This document shows, one piece after another, positions 21,316 through 32,544 of a stretch of 64,000 bases of DNA. The notes beneath the pieces are model-generated. The model saw only the letters and a program-made list of their open reading frames with translations, was not told where the DNA came from and ran no database searches. The DNA is from Aedes albopictus (lineage: Eukaryota > Arthropoda > Insecta > Diptera > Culicidae): NCBI RefSeq assembly GCF_035046485.1, contig NC_085138.1, positions 87,097,228-87,161,227 of the forward strand, given 5' to 3'. The translations under genes were made by a program, and so were the position numbers. Numbering within the stretch: position 1 is the first letter of the stretch; each line of letters begins with the position of its first letter.

Positions 21316-21660
21316 GTGCTCCACTGTACGGCGTCATGTAGCCGTTTTCGGCAGTTTCTGAGGGTCTCGGGTGTGCTACATGGGGTCCGATGGGGTTTCA
21401 GGGGGATTTCAGGGGCACTTCAGGAAGCTTCAGAGGAATTTTGGCGCATTTCAGAGGCGTTACGCAGGCGTTTTTGGGAGTTCCGGAAGGTCTTAAGCGC
21501 GTGACATGGGATCCAATAGGATTTCAAGGGGACTGCTAGGGCGTTTCAAGAAGCTTCAAGGGATTTTTGACGGGTTTTAGTGACGTCACGCAGGCTTTTC
21601 GGAGGGTTGCAGGGGCGTTACAGGGGGTTTTCAGGAGAGTTAAGGGGGCCTACAGTTTCT
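21316..21660 (+). repeat. G-rich degenerate satellite block
   Basis: Starts with GTCATGTAGCCGTTTTCGGC and TTTCTGAGGGTCTCGGG, then loosely repeated GGGGTTTCAGGGGG, GGGGCACTTCAGGAAGC and TTTCAGAGGCGTTACGCAGG. The same opening stands at 12963-12995, next to the LINE 3' end. Confidence 0.7.
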
Positions 21661-22361
21661 GAAAATACATTTTGGATCATAGCTCTTAAGTGAGCTTCAA
21701 GGAAATTTCAGCAGCTGCTTTAAAGCGTTTCTTAAACGTTTCAGGTGGTTTCAAAAGAGATTCAAAACGTTCCAGACTGTTACCGATTGTAGATCTGATG
21801 ACCTATCTATACTCAAGGGCTCTTAGAGATTCTTAAACAAATATTGAACTTATCAATTGTCAGCACAGCATGAGTCTGTGTAAGCATGACTTTTGTTCAA
21901 TCATTATTATCAAATGCTCAAGAAAATTTTAGGAAACCTTCAATTGATATTAATAATCTAACACCCTCCCCCCCTCATTGCTCCCCATGAGCACACCCTG
22001 AGCTCCCCTTAACGCCACTTGCTACTTATTTCCCCTAAACCAACCTTATTCATAATCTAAAACACTCCAACTGCTCTGAACACAACTAGATGCCGTTCAG
22101 GTAACTTTAAAGAAAAGCATGGAGTGTGCAAAAATTGGCGATTTACCCTTAATAGACTAAATGGATCCTACCTAAATGAAGGTTTGAGTGTACTGAAGAG
22201 CAAAAACTGGTATTAGTTTGATTAATATAAGAGTTTCCACAGCTCAGAAACGGGTACATGGTATTTCACTAACAGCTTAAGTTGTCCTTATGTATAAAAA
22301 TTTTCAGATATTTCGGCAATAACAAAAACTGATATCATATCACTTTGGATTATTCGTGCGA
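21661..22361. other. No feature recognised
   Basis: Transition out of the G-rich repeat into AT-rich, mixed DNA. No motif or frame that I can support. Confidence 0.4.
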
Positions 22362-22363
22362 TA

Positions 22364-22562
22364 CACAGATAAAAATAATGAAATTTATACGTCATGTAAA
22401 CTCCATTAAGTCAAGTAAACTAAGTTATGATGGTTTACAAGAAATATCATGTAAATTTACATCATATGTCATGTAAACTTCTGTCTAACCTGATTCTGAT
22501 ATCCCACGCTCCAATTATGAGCATCATATGTCGCAGAATTTGACACTCTTTTTTAATCTGTG
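22364..22562. mobile_element. Short MITE with TA flanks
   Basis: CACAGATAAAAATAA at the left faces TTTTTTAATCTGTG at the right, each bordered by TA (22362-22363 and 22563-22564). The interior repeats CATGTAAACT and TCATGTAAATTTACATC. About 199 bp, no coding capacity; fits a TA-targeting (Tc1/mariner-like) MITE. Confidence 0.65.
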
Positions 22563-22899
22563 TATACATTACATTTTTGAATAACCAATAAAAATCACAT
22601 CAAATCTTTCGACTGTAGAACGAAATCCAATCTACGCACGGAGGAAGCGATGCTGTTAACTTAGATCGATGTCGAGGTAGTATTGAGTTAAGAGGTAAAA
22701 ATATCCTAATAATATCTTTTTTTTTTCAACATTTTGGTAAGATTTTGATAGTTTTATAAGGATTGCACTACACTTTCGATACAGGTTGTCCTACTTATTT
22801 GATTAGAAGTAGTGTTGTTCCTAATTCAATTGAGATTTTTTTTTTTTTGATCAAACATATCAGGTCCAAATTGTTCAAAAATAGGCATTTTTGGGGCGT

Positions 22900-24130
22900 T
22901 TGGTACAGAAATTGTTATTCAAGTCGTCTTTTGGGGTCCCTGGAGCATTTTAGTGGGAATTAGGGGGTAGCAGACGTTCTCATGGGGGTTTTAGGGAGTC
23001 CCAGGAGATCTCAGTGGAGTTTTAGAATGTATTAGAGGCGTCTCAGGGGCCTGAGGGGTTCAAATGGGCTCCATGGACTCTCACGGGCGCTTCAGAAGGC
23101 TTAGGGGTACTTCAAAGGGCCTCGGGGTTGTTTCTGAGCGGTTTCAGGGGGTCAAAGAATTGCTTCATGTGGTCTCCGGGGCGTTTCAGTGAGGTTCAAG
23201 GAATATTTGGAGGTCGCAGGGATGTTTCAAGGGGCCTCGTGAGGTTTCAAGGGGTTCTAGGGATCTCTGAGGTGCCTCAGAAGATCTTAGAGGCGTTCTA
23301 GGGGTGTCAGGGGTGCTTATGTGGGTCCCGCGAGCGTTCCAGGGGGTTTCAGGGGACACCTGTAGATCCCAAGGATATTTCAGGGAGGGGGGGCAAAGAA
23401 GTTTTAAGGGGGTATCAGAAGACCTCACGGATGTTTCGAGAGACTTCAGTGACTACCAGGAGGTATGAAAAGCGCTTAAGGGGATCTCAGGGACTTTCCA
23501 GGGTTTTTGAAGAGGCTTCAGATGGATTGCGTGGGTATTTCAGAGGGATAGCTAGAGGTGTCAGGAGCGTTATAGGAGGTATCAGGGATTTTCAGGGGTT
23601 CGCAGGAGGTTCTTGGGGGTGTTGCGGCCAGGACGTATTGCCTACGTTGTGGTTCGTAGTTGGAGGGAACAACAATGGATTAACAAACGACTTTTGATTC
23701 AATGGTGATGATTTATTTAACACTAAGGGGCAGCATGGCCCTCACGGTCGCTGGCGGTCTCAGGGGCATTTTGGGGGGTCCCTGAGGCTTTCTAAAGCCT
23801 TATTAAGGCCCCCTGAAGTTCTGAGTTACTGAATTGCCCCTGAAACCCCTTGATACGAACTAAAAATACTCCTGAAAACCACTGATTTGCCCTCTTGAAA
23901 CGCCTTTGAAATTCCCGTGATCCTTTTTCACTACCCCTGTACGGCTTTGAAAGGCTACTGAGACCCCCTTAAACCCTCTTAAACGTCGTGAAACGCCTTT
24001 GAAACCCCTTCCAGCGACCTCGATAGGCTTCTGGGACTCCTCCAAAAAAAACCCTCTAACTCCACTTGGAGCTTCCCTGTAATGCTTTGAAAGGCCCCTA
24101 AAACCTCCGCAATCCCATAAAAACACCCTG
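22900..24130. repeat. G-rich degenerate satellite with an orientation switch
   Basis: From 22900 to about 23640 the plus strand repeats words such as TTTCAGGGGG, TCTCAGGGGC and GGGGTTCTAGGG. From about 23790 to 24130 the complement dominates (CCCCTGAAACCCCTT, ACGCCTTTGAAACCCC). Between them, around 23615-23760, sits a different segment that starts TGTTGCGGCCAGGACG and could be an LTR fragment. Period is not fixed. Short open frames here are by-products of composition. Confidence 0.7.
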
Positions 24131-24312
24131 GAATCAATTTGAAATACCCATGAACAACGGTAACGCGAGTGTTGATAAGCAACAAAATGATCCTGCCGAG
24201 GCATCGGGACCCTATTGTATACTACATAAACGTTTTTCTGCATGCAACCCTTGCGCAACCCACGGCACTAGCGACCTGTTGAATGAGATTTCCCTTTGCT
24301 GATTCAAATCAA

Positions 24313-24415
24313 ACCGATGTAGATGTCCCAGAAGAAGTTTCTGGAGAAATCCGAAGGACTGCCGCACACTGTGTTACGACGGAAGCAGATACATTTGGAA
24401 AAAGTTACGTTGGAA
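24313..24415 (+). pseudogene. Fragment of a second BEL/Pao pol, opposite strand
   Basis: The plus-strand reading DVPEEVSGEIRRTAAHCVTT and then FGKSYVGKF aligns with the region between RNase H and integrase of the adjacent BEL element (its residues about 575-608: ITDEAEEEMRRAVAHC, FGLWYVKKF). It is interrupted at about 24415 by the LTR. The minus-strand BEL may therefore have inserted into an older BEL copy lying in the other direction. Confidence 0.6.
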
Positions 24416-24937
24416 AATTTCGTACCTCGGAACTGGTTCTGCTTCCAAGTTGGGCTTGGGCGGATTCAGACGTTCCTCTCTCTTGGATCTGGACCAATCG
24501 CTGGATCGTCTTCTTCTTACGGGTGAGTGAAACTCCAAGAATTTTAATGTACACAACACATATCACATCAAGTTCTTTATTCGACCGAATTCACTATAAA
24601 CTACATTGAACACTTAAAAACACTTTATTACATCCTTACACCAAACATTCAACATTTATTCAACTTAAATCTAACATAAAATTGGGTCCCATGACCACGA
24701 ATTGATCGTACTGATCTTTTTGCTAAGGCCTATCTAGCTGAACTAAAAAACTAAAGTAAATCTCACAGTGCTTTGACCTCCTGGATGCAATTATTTCTCG
24801 CTTCACACTCTTTTCGTGCACAGTGGACTGTAGTATTGGAATAACGATCATGTATACAGACGCAACAAGATGAGTTCCACAGTTGCGACCGAGGGGATAG
24901 ATGATGGAAGATAAGGTTTCGCAGTTGCAACTTCACA
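24416..24937 (-). repeat. 3' LTR of the BEL element (522 bp)
   Basis: It matches 31669-32544 apart from the insertion there. I noted only two substitutions by eye (CAGACG versus CGGACG near 24470; CACCAAAC versus CACTAAAC near 24640). On the minus strand it starts TGTGAAGTTGCAACTGCG and contains three AATAAA-type signals. Its apparent 3' end (ACGAAATT) does not finish in the usual CA, so the exact edge may be a few bases off. Confidence 0.85.
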
Positions 24938-25021
24938 TACTCCACCACCCTGAAATTCCGGAATTTCTGAAAAGAAAATTTGACTTCTTCGAACACTCAA
25001 AGGGTGGTATGCTGATCAATT

Positions 25022-28000
25022 TTACAATTGGGTATTTTCTTCAGGAGGTTGACATGCCGGAGGCAGAAGGCAAATTTTTTCTACTACGCGTTTTGTCAAT
25101 CCTGAAGCGGTCTTCAGTGTCACAACTCTTATTACACCGTCTGCCCCCGGATGTACCTCCTGAATTCTACCCGTTCTCCATCGAAGTGGTGCCGTGTTAT
25201 CATCCTTTATCACCACCAATTTTCCCACCGTAATCGGCACAACAGGTTTCCATCGTTTCATCCGTCCTTGAAGCTGCACAAGATACTCTGTTCTCCAACG
25301 ATTCCAGAATAGTTGTAACCTTTGCTGAATGAGCTGGTACATTTTCAGTCTGTTCATGGGTATTACGGTGTAGTCGTGATCCGGTAATTGTTCTAAAGGT
25401 CCTCCGATTAGAAAATGTCCAGGTGTAAGGGGTTCCAGATCAGTAGGGTCATCCGACATGGACGTTAATGGTCTGGAGTTTAAGCAGGACTCAACTTGGA
25501 CTAGGAGTGTACTAAGGTCCTCGAACGGAATGACGAGCTCGCCCAAAACCTTCAAAAGGTGTCCTTTTGCGGAACGAACTGCGGCTTCCCAAAGCCCGCC
25601 AAAATGTGGCGCACTGGGGGGATTAAAATGCCAATTAATACCTTCCTCGGTACACTCTTTCACAATTTCGTTCCGATGAGTGTCGCTACGTAGAAGTTCC
25701 GACAGTTGCCTTAGCTGATTCCGGGCACCCACAAAATTGGTCCCATTGTCGGAGTAGATGTCCGTACAGCGTCCTCGTCTGGCAATAAATCTTTTCAATG
25801 CTTGCAGAAACCGGTCGGTTGAGAGATCCGTCACTAACTCCAGGTGAACTGCCTTCGTGCACATACAAACGAATAGTGCGACGTATGCCTTAATTGCTAT
25901 TTTGCGTGGTCCTGGGCGAAAATAAACGGGTCCGAAGTAGTCGACACCAGTTTTTGAGAACGGTCGAGCTGCTGTCACTCGTGCAGACGGTAGTTCACCC
26001 ATGAACTGCTCGACTGGATTTGGCTTAGTTCGGAAACATCGAATGCAGCCATGCACTATCTGCCGGGCAACGCTCCTGCCTCCCAATGGCCAATATCGTT
26101 GTCTTACGCTAGCTAGCAGGAGCTGTGGTCCTGCATGCAGTAGCTTTTGATGGTAGTGTTGAAGAATTAACTTCGTCAGTGGATGCCTTGCAGGTAGGAC
26201 AAAGGGATGTTTAGTACTGTCCGATTCCTTGGAATGTGCTAATCTTCCTCCAACACGAAGAACATTTTCTGTTGACAGCTGTGGGTTAAACCAACGAAGT
26301 GGAGAGCTCCTTGCTACGGATTCCTTCTTGACTAGCGCTGACCATTCCTTTACGAATTCCTCTCGCTGCACGCACCGTATAACTGTTATTTCCGCCTTGT
26401 TCCGTTCTTCCGTTGTAAGAAATGCCGAAAATTTAAGCCTTTTCCTCGGATTCCTCAAGATCTCCATGAAGCGTAGCAAGTATGCTGTACGACGAATCAA
26501 GGCACTTAGGGACGAAAACTTTTTCACGTACCACAATCCGAATCTTTCTACTTCAGGAGCTGAACAGTGGGCCACAGCTCTCCGCATTTCCTCCTCTGCT
26601 TCATCTGTTATCACCTCCGTTGGTTGATGTGGCCAGAGGCTTGCGTCTTCCTTGAGCCACGGTGGACCTTCCCACCAAAGTTGGTTCTCTCGAATTTCCT
26701 GTGGTAGAAGTCCTCGTGAAATCAGATCAGCAGGGTTCTGAACTCCTGGGACATGATGCCATGCACAATGCTCCGTCACTTGCTGAATTTTGGCCACACG
26801 ATTTGCGACGAACACGTTCCAAGTAGCTGGTACCGCTTTCAACCATTGTAGCACGCATGTTGAATCCACCCAAAAAAATGCGTCCGCTTCTATTTTCAGT
26901 GACGCATACACCTTTTCCTTCAATTGCGCCGCTAGTAACGCTCCACAAAGTTCTAACCTCGGTATTGACTGCGATTTTAATGGAGCGACCTTTGACTTCG
27001 ACGTTAATAGAGCAACGTGGAATCTCCCCGAATCATCTGTACTCCGGACGTATGCACATGCTCCATAGGCAACTTTAGAAGCATCGGAAAACAAATGGAT
27101 TTGAACTGTTGTTGCTCTTGGAAGTACAACGCACCGTGAAATGTTGATTTCATTCAGAAGCGGGATTTGTCGGTGGAATTCTATCCAATTTCTGCATTCA
27201 TTGGCCTCAATAGGTTCATCCCAATCCAATTTCCTGCCGGCTTTATCCGTCCAGCACCACAGACGTTGCATGAAAATTTTGGCTGTGACAATCACTGCAC
27301 CAATCAGACCTAGCGGATCAAACAGAGTAGCGATCATCGATAGCAGTTTCCTTTTTGTGAAATTTTTATTCGGTCCGAGCTCTGCGACTTTGAACCGAAA
27401 CCTTAAAACATCGCTAATTGGAAACCAGTACAATCCCAAAGTCTTCACAGCTGGATCAGGATCGAGTTGTACTCCTTCTTCTCTGGATAATGCTAGATTT
27501 TCTTCCAAAATTCCTTCTAACACTGCTGTTGAATTCGACGCCCATTTTCTCAGATGGAATCCTCCGCTTTCCATCATGTTATCGAGTTGGATTCGGAGCT
27601 GCCTTGCAACATCGATTTCGTCCTCACCCGTCAAAACGTCATCCATGTAGACGTCTTCCATGACTGCCCTTGCCGCCATGGGGAATCGCTGTTGTTCGTC
27701 CATTGCCAACTGCTTTAACGTCCTGGTTGCTAAATACGGTGCGGGTTTGGTACCGTAGGTGACAGTACAAAGTTCGTACGCTTCTGCACGTCCGTTGAAA
27801 TCCTTCCGCCACAGAATGTTTTGTAGAACGAGATCCTTTTGGTCCATCCAGATCTGGCGAAACATTTTCTCCACGTCGGCGACCATGAGTATTTGTTTGA
27901 TTCGCGATCGTAATATGATGGCACGCAAATCGTCCTGTATCACTGGCCCAACCAGTAAAACATCGTTTAGTGATATCCATGTGCTTGTTTTGCAGGACGC

Positions 28001-28393
28001 ATCGAAGACCACTCTAACCTTGGTGGTAGTACTGCTTTCCTTCACCACGGGATGATGGGGCAAATAGCATCTGCTTGATTCCTCGGCTGAGTCTACATCC
28101 ACCCTGCGCATGTGGCCCAGCTCCAAATACTCCTCCATGAATTGTTCGTATTGTTCTCGCAGCTTTGGTTCTCGCTGCAGTCGCCTTTCTATACCTTGGA
28201 GGCGGCGAAAAGCGATATCCCTTGACTCGCCTATCCTTGCCAGAACGGTATCATCTTTTGGAAGGGAGACTGAATACCGTCCATCCATACCACGTTTAAC
28301 CGTGGAACTATAGTGCTCCTCGCACTTTGCTTCCATTGGTGAGTAGTTATTGGGAGACTCGACTTCTTCACAGGCCCAGAAGCGAGATAGAAT
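25022..28393 (-). pseudogene. pol: BEL pol: reverse transcriptase, RNase H, integrase
   Basis: The long frame of 1104 codons (28336-25022) holds, in order: RT with ADVEKMF (motif A, D154) and YMDD at 230-233; RNase H with D418, E462, D491 and a late D537; the integrase zinc finger H729, H734, C764, C767; the integrase core with D799, D863 and E917; and a C-terminal domain (KLVVIKDDN, residues about 1038 onward) typical of BEL. It is in the same frame as the gag-protease frame upstream but separated from it by a TAA at 28394-28396, so the natural product would be one Gag-Pol polyprotein. The ATG at 28336 is merely the first in the frame. Catalytic residues look intact; the stop makes the copy defective unless read through. 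Confidence 0.9.
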
Positions 28394-29737
28394 TTACTCC
28401 AGACCATCTGTAACCGCCATGTTACAGGAAAGCGTTGAGTTGGGACGTTCAACGTTTACCAAACCGGATACTACCCAGCCGAATACTGAATCTGTCAGCA
28501 TTGGAAGTCCGTTTCCAAGATCGATTTCATTGCCGGTTTTGAAGAACGCAAAGAAATACTGGATTCCGAGAACCATATCTACCGCCTTGGATTTGAAAAA
28601 TGCTGGGTCCGCCAATTCCACGCCTTTAGGAATCTCCCAGCATGCCGTTTGGATGTTCGTAGTAGGTAGGTCTGCCGTAACCTTTGGTAGAATCAGGAAC
28701 TCCATATCACGAGCAAAATTGGACACTCGTGACTTGATCCTAGCCGTTACCTTGTGCTTCACTTGCGTATTGGCTTGTCCTATCCCCAGGACGGATATAT
28801 CCGAACGCCTACGTTGGATATTCAACTGCTGACACAAACTCTCGGTCATGAAGTTGCACTCGGAACCAGAATCCAGTAAAGCCCGTGCCGGAAGAATAGA
28901 ACCTGAGTCATCTTCTACCAAAACTACTGCTGTAGCCAATAGTACTGACGAAGACCGTTGGAGTGCCGCATTGGAAGAGACCGAATCTGTTGCCGTAGAT
29001 GTAGTTGGATGCGCATTACGATCGACTGTAGCTCCGTTAGTCGACTCCGCTTGTGGATTTTGCGATGAGCCTCCCTTGGCTCCATCGTTCTTGTCCGACC
29101 GAAAACAAACCATGGTATGATGCTTCGCCTTGCAATTGCGGCAAACGAAACGAGAGGAACAATCTGCAGCTTGATGTCCACGTCGGAAACAGTTACGGCA
29201 CAACGAATGATGGCGAAGAAGCTTGTCTCTTGCAGACACCGTCATTCGTTGAAATGATGGACATTGGAAGAGTGGATGGGATTCTGAACAAGCCACACAT
29301 CGACCATTCGATGCTTGAACCGCATTATGACTTGTTCGTTGAACGGAGAATTTCTTCTTGGGAACGCCGGCCGAATCTCCCTTAAGATCGGCAGTTTTGG
29401 GAGGCAGCGAACCAAGTACCCTGATTCGCTTTTGAAGAAATTCGCTGAGATCCTTGATGGAATCCTGATTCGCAGTAGCAGAATACTCTTCCCATCCACG
29501 GCGTGTAACAGCATCAAGACGAGAACCTACTATGTTCACCAATAACAGATCCTTGTAATCTTGAGGTTGAATCAATTGATCCAGGCTTTGGACGATCCTT
29601 TCAAACCCTTCCAGTAAGGCTTGAAGCTCCGTGGCTGACTCCTTAGACAACACAGGTAACTTGAACAGTGCTTGGACCTGGTGACGCTTCAGCAGTTTAC
29701 TGTCGTTGTATCGTTTGGTCAAAGTGTCCCACGCCAC
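28394..29737 (-). pseudogene. gag: BEL gag C-terminal part with zinc knuckles, and protease
   Basis: This 447-codon frame covers the capsid C-terminal part (AWDTLTKRYNDSKLL, residues 2-16), then three cysteine-histidine clusters: CVACSESHPLFQC (147-159), CRNCFRRGHQAADC (180-193) and CRNCKAKHHTMVC (199-211). These bind RNA during packaging. The aspartic protease follows with LLDSGSECNFM (active D289). It ends at TAA 28394-28396, directly upstream and in frame with pol. Its 5' side is one frame off from the N-terminal gag frame, so the ATG at 29737 is not a real start. Confidence 0.88.
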
Positions 29738-30254
29738 TTGATAGTTGTTTTTTTGTGATAGCTAAAGGGTCTATCAGGGCCTTTGCTTCACCGGTGAGAC
29801 ATCCCTTCAAGTAATGAAACTTCTCGATGTCAGGAAGATCGGATTTCCAGTGGATCAATGATGTGTAGAGATCCCGGAAACTCAACCACTCGTCAATATT
29901 GCCACTGAATGTTTGCAATTTGATCTGTGGGAGCCGGACATGATCCAGCGTAGACTGAGACTGCGACGTATCCAAAAATCGCGATTGGTTCACTCCTATA
30001 TTTATTTTAGCACACTCTTCATCCTCTTCTGGAAAGTCTTCATGCGATTCTACCTCAACTATAGCCTCACCTATACCTTCCCACAATTCATCTAACTTAT
30101 CAACCCTAATCGACACTTGAATTGCTGTAGTGTTCTCATCCATGGATTTAGAGAACTTGACTATATCCTCGAACATTGCCAATAGCGAGTTAAGTCGAGT
30201 CTGCAACGCTCGCAATGTTTGCTCCTTCTTCGATGAGGCTGTTGTCTTCGGCAT
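29697..30254 (-). pseudogene. gag: BEL gag N-terminal part
   Basis: This 185-codon frame starts MPKTTASSKKEQTLRALQ, with a basic, coiled-coil-like N-terminus and an acidic middle (about residues 55-85). The conserved BEL Gag block follows (LPQIKLQTFSGNIDEWLSFR, then FHYLKGCLTGEAKALID, about residues 107-163). The ATG at 30254 is a credible true start because it lies at the end of the leader and begins the conserved region. The frame diverges from the downstream gag frame at a run of seven A on the minus strand (plus 29748-29754). This may be a one-base indel lesion; a programmed shift is less likely, since BEL usually keeps gag and pol in one frame. Confidence 0.85.
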
Positions 30255-31668
30255 CGTACGGCAGGAAGTGTTCCAGGAATTGTGAAAAAGAGGTAGGTGT
30301 AATATTCCGTATTTCTGTCTAGCTTCGGCTAGACATACACTGTAGAGCTACTGACCTTCACAAAAAGTAATCGCTGCTCCTCTACAGGTATGCAAGGCTT
30401 CTAATCACGGGTTGATTCAATATCGCAGACGAGAATCTCATTCACCAGGTTGCCAGTACAAAAATTCACATGAGGGAAAACATTCATGTAGTATACAAAA
30501 AAATCCTACGCCTCGGCAGGGCATATACTGTCTTAAACTGACCTGAGAGACCAATTATGGTACTGGGATTCCAAAAAAACAGAGTGCCGGCTGTTCACGG
30601 TGACCACTACTGTTCCTCCTCAATATGTAGAACGTGCAGAGAATGCTTTGGTTGGCCCCTCGGAAACACGTTCCACAAAATCATATATTGGTATGGATCG
30701 TCCCACGCATACAACACCACATGTCAGTGTTCAAAGAGAAGTCAAAAGTGCGACATGTAGTGCCCGTAGAATTCCAGCATCGGCTGGTCATATATTAATT
30801 AGTGCGATAAGTGTTTTTTAAAACTGACCTGTGCAACTAAATTCGGCTACAGATGACCAGTGATGGGATATTCCGGTGGATTCGCGTCCGGACAATCGTG
30901 AATGGTGATGATGAGCAGCGGATGTGAATCAATCCACGATGTTGATCGATTGGGCAGATGATGACGTCACGTGATTGTAGATGGCGATTGATTCCTCATC
31001 GGTAGTAGTGGTAGGCAGCAATACTAATCGTGGTGAACGTATCCAGTGGTTTGTTTTGGTTATCTCAACGAATTGGTGTGGCATGGAAACGAAAAGGCAA
31101 TTTTGTGTGAAGATATCCTGAAGATCCTAGCAACGGCTGGACATATATCCGTGTATATTTACCTGGAAGAACCAGGGTTTGATACCCGTGGTTTTTGATT
31201 GATGCTCGGTTGATCTTCGATGGATACCAGACGGATTGGATATGAGTCCCTTGACTCTTCAATGGTGATGAAATGTTGAATGGTGCAGTGCTCGTACAAA
31301 TAGAATGAATGCAATGTTAGCAAAGGGTGTCGATCCTAGCTTCGGCTGGACATTATACTAATGTGTACCCACCTATGGGACCATTAATTGGTTCTGCATC
31401 CAGCGAATAGTGATCTGTTCCTTGTTTTCGTATTCCAGAGTGATTGGTGAATTCGGCTGATTCCTGACTCCGATGGCGATTGCTCTCAACGGAAATATCG
31501 AGATGGCGGTTGAGATGTCGAATAATCCTCAAGAAGACGAGCTGCTTTGTGTTGGCGCAATTGGGTGATCACAACGGCGCCTCCAATGGCGGATATCCTT
31601 TGTGGGGTCGATTGGGAAACTTGGCGGTTTATGGACGACTTCCTCCAGTCATCCGGTTCGAAGGACCA
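30255..31668 (-). promoter_or_regulatory. BEL 5' leader with a five-copy motif array
   Basis: This untranslated stretch between 5' LTR and gag contains five degenerate copies of a block (plus strand CCTAGCTTCGGCTGGACATA) at about 30318, 30505, 30773, 31124 and 31333, each followed within about 20-50 nt by ACCT. Several of those read AGGTCAGT or AGGTAAAT on the element's strand, so they resemble splice donors. The sequence next to the LTR (TGGTCCTTCGAACCGG on minus) is the probable primer-binding site. Packaging, splicing or insulator-like roles are possible, but none is shown. Confidence 0.55.
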
Positions 31669-32544
31669 AATTTCGTACCTCGGAACTGGTTCTGCTTCCA
31701 AGTTGGGCTTGGGCGGATTCGGACGTTCCTCTCTCTTGGATCTGGACCAATCGCTGGATCGTCTTCTTCTTACGGGTGAGTGAAACTCCAAGAATTTTAA
31801 TGTACACAACACATATCACATCAAGTTCTTTATTCGACCGAATTCACTATAAACTACATTGAACACTTAAGGCGAAACTGGAAGCATTTCCTCACTTTTT
31901 GGTTTTTGATTTTTCATTAAATAACGAAGCAATATTTTCAAAATCGGTTTTCGTGCACATGTAGAGTATGGATCAAGGTATCTTCTGATTTTTTTATGTA
32001 GTGGAAAAAGTTTTTCGTTTTTGCAGAAACCATTTTTGAATATAATTTCCCAAAAAATTGGTTTCTGCAAAAATGGAAAACATTTTCCACCTCAAAAAAA
32101 ATCAGAAGATACCTTGATCCATACTCAACATGTGCACGAAAACCGATTTTGAAAATATAGCTTCGTTATTTAATAAAAAATCAAAAACGGAAAAAATGAG
32201 AAAATGCTTCCAGTTTCGCCTTAAAAACACTTTATTACATCCTTACACTAAACATTCAACATTTATTCAACTTAAATCTAACATAAAATTGGGTCCCATG
32301 ACCACGAATTGATCGTACTGATCTTTTTGCTAAGGCCTATCTAGCTGAACTAAAAAACTAAAGTAAATCTCACAGTGCTTTGACCTCCTGGATGCAATTA
32401 TTTCTCGCTTCACACTCTTTTCGTGCACAGTGGACTGTAGTATTGGAATAACGATCATGTATACAGACGCAACAAGATGAGTTCCACAGTTGCGACCGAG
32501 GGGATAGATGATGGAAGATAAGGTTTCGCAGTTGCAACTTCACA
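31669..32544 (-). repeat. 5' LTR of the BEL element, with a 354-bp insertion
   Basis: 876 bp, equal to the 522-bp 3' LTR plus the TTAA-flanked element and one duplicated TTAA. This LTR would carry the element's promoter, and the insertion lies between the AATAAA-type signals and the inner end. Confidence 0.9.
31871..32220. mobile_element. 350-bp fold-back MITE with TTAA target (piggyBac-like)
   Basis: The ends GGCGAAACTGGAAGCATTT and the complementary AAATGCTTCCAGTTTCGCC extend into long inverted arms (GAAGCAATATTTTC, AAGGTATCTTCTGATTTTTT in opposite copies). TTAA stands at 31867-31870 and 32221-32224 but only once in the other LTR at the same position, which proves insertion. Confidence 0.9.

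Larger units (their letters stand above)
24416..32544 (-). mobile_element. BEL/Pao LTR retrotransposon, near complete
   Basis: The order on the minus strand is 5' LTR (32544-31669), a 1.4-kb leader (31668-30255), gag, protease, RT, RNase H, integrase (30254-25022), an 84-bp spacer and 3' LTR (24937-24416). No env-like frame lies between pol and the 3' LTR. A tRNA-primer-like sequence (TGGTCCTTCGAACCGG) directly follows the 5' LTR, and the purine-rich GGGTGGTGGAGTA precedes the 3' LTR. The LTRs differ at only a few sites outside one 350-bp insertion, suggesting recent integration. No matching target duplication is visible at the outer ends. Confidence 0.9.

Noticed and set aside
24283..24609. 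108-codon plus-strand gene
   Set aside because: It combines a BEL pol fragment with LTR sequence; the same LTR part is open at 31602-31862. Not a gene.
26229..28832. Plus-strand open frames of 130-170 codons
   Set aside because: They are antisense shadows of BEL gag-pol without motifs of their own.
29697..29760. Programmed ribosomal frameshift in BEL gag
   Set aside because: A homopolymer A7 can slip, but the break is inside the capsid region and not between gag and pol, so an indel or read error is more likely. Kept only as a possibility in the finding.
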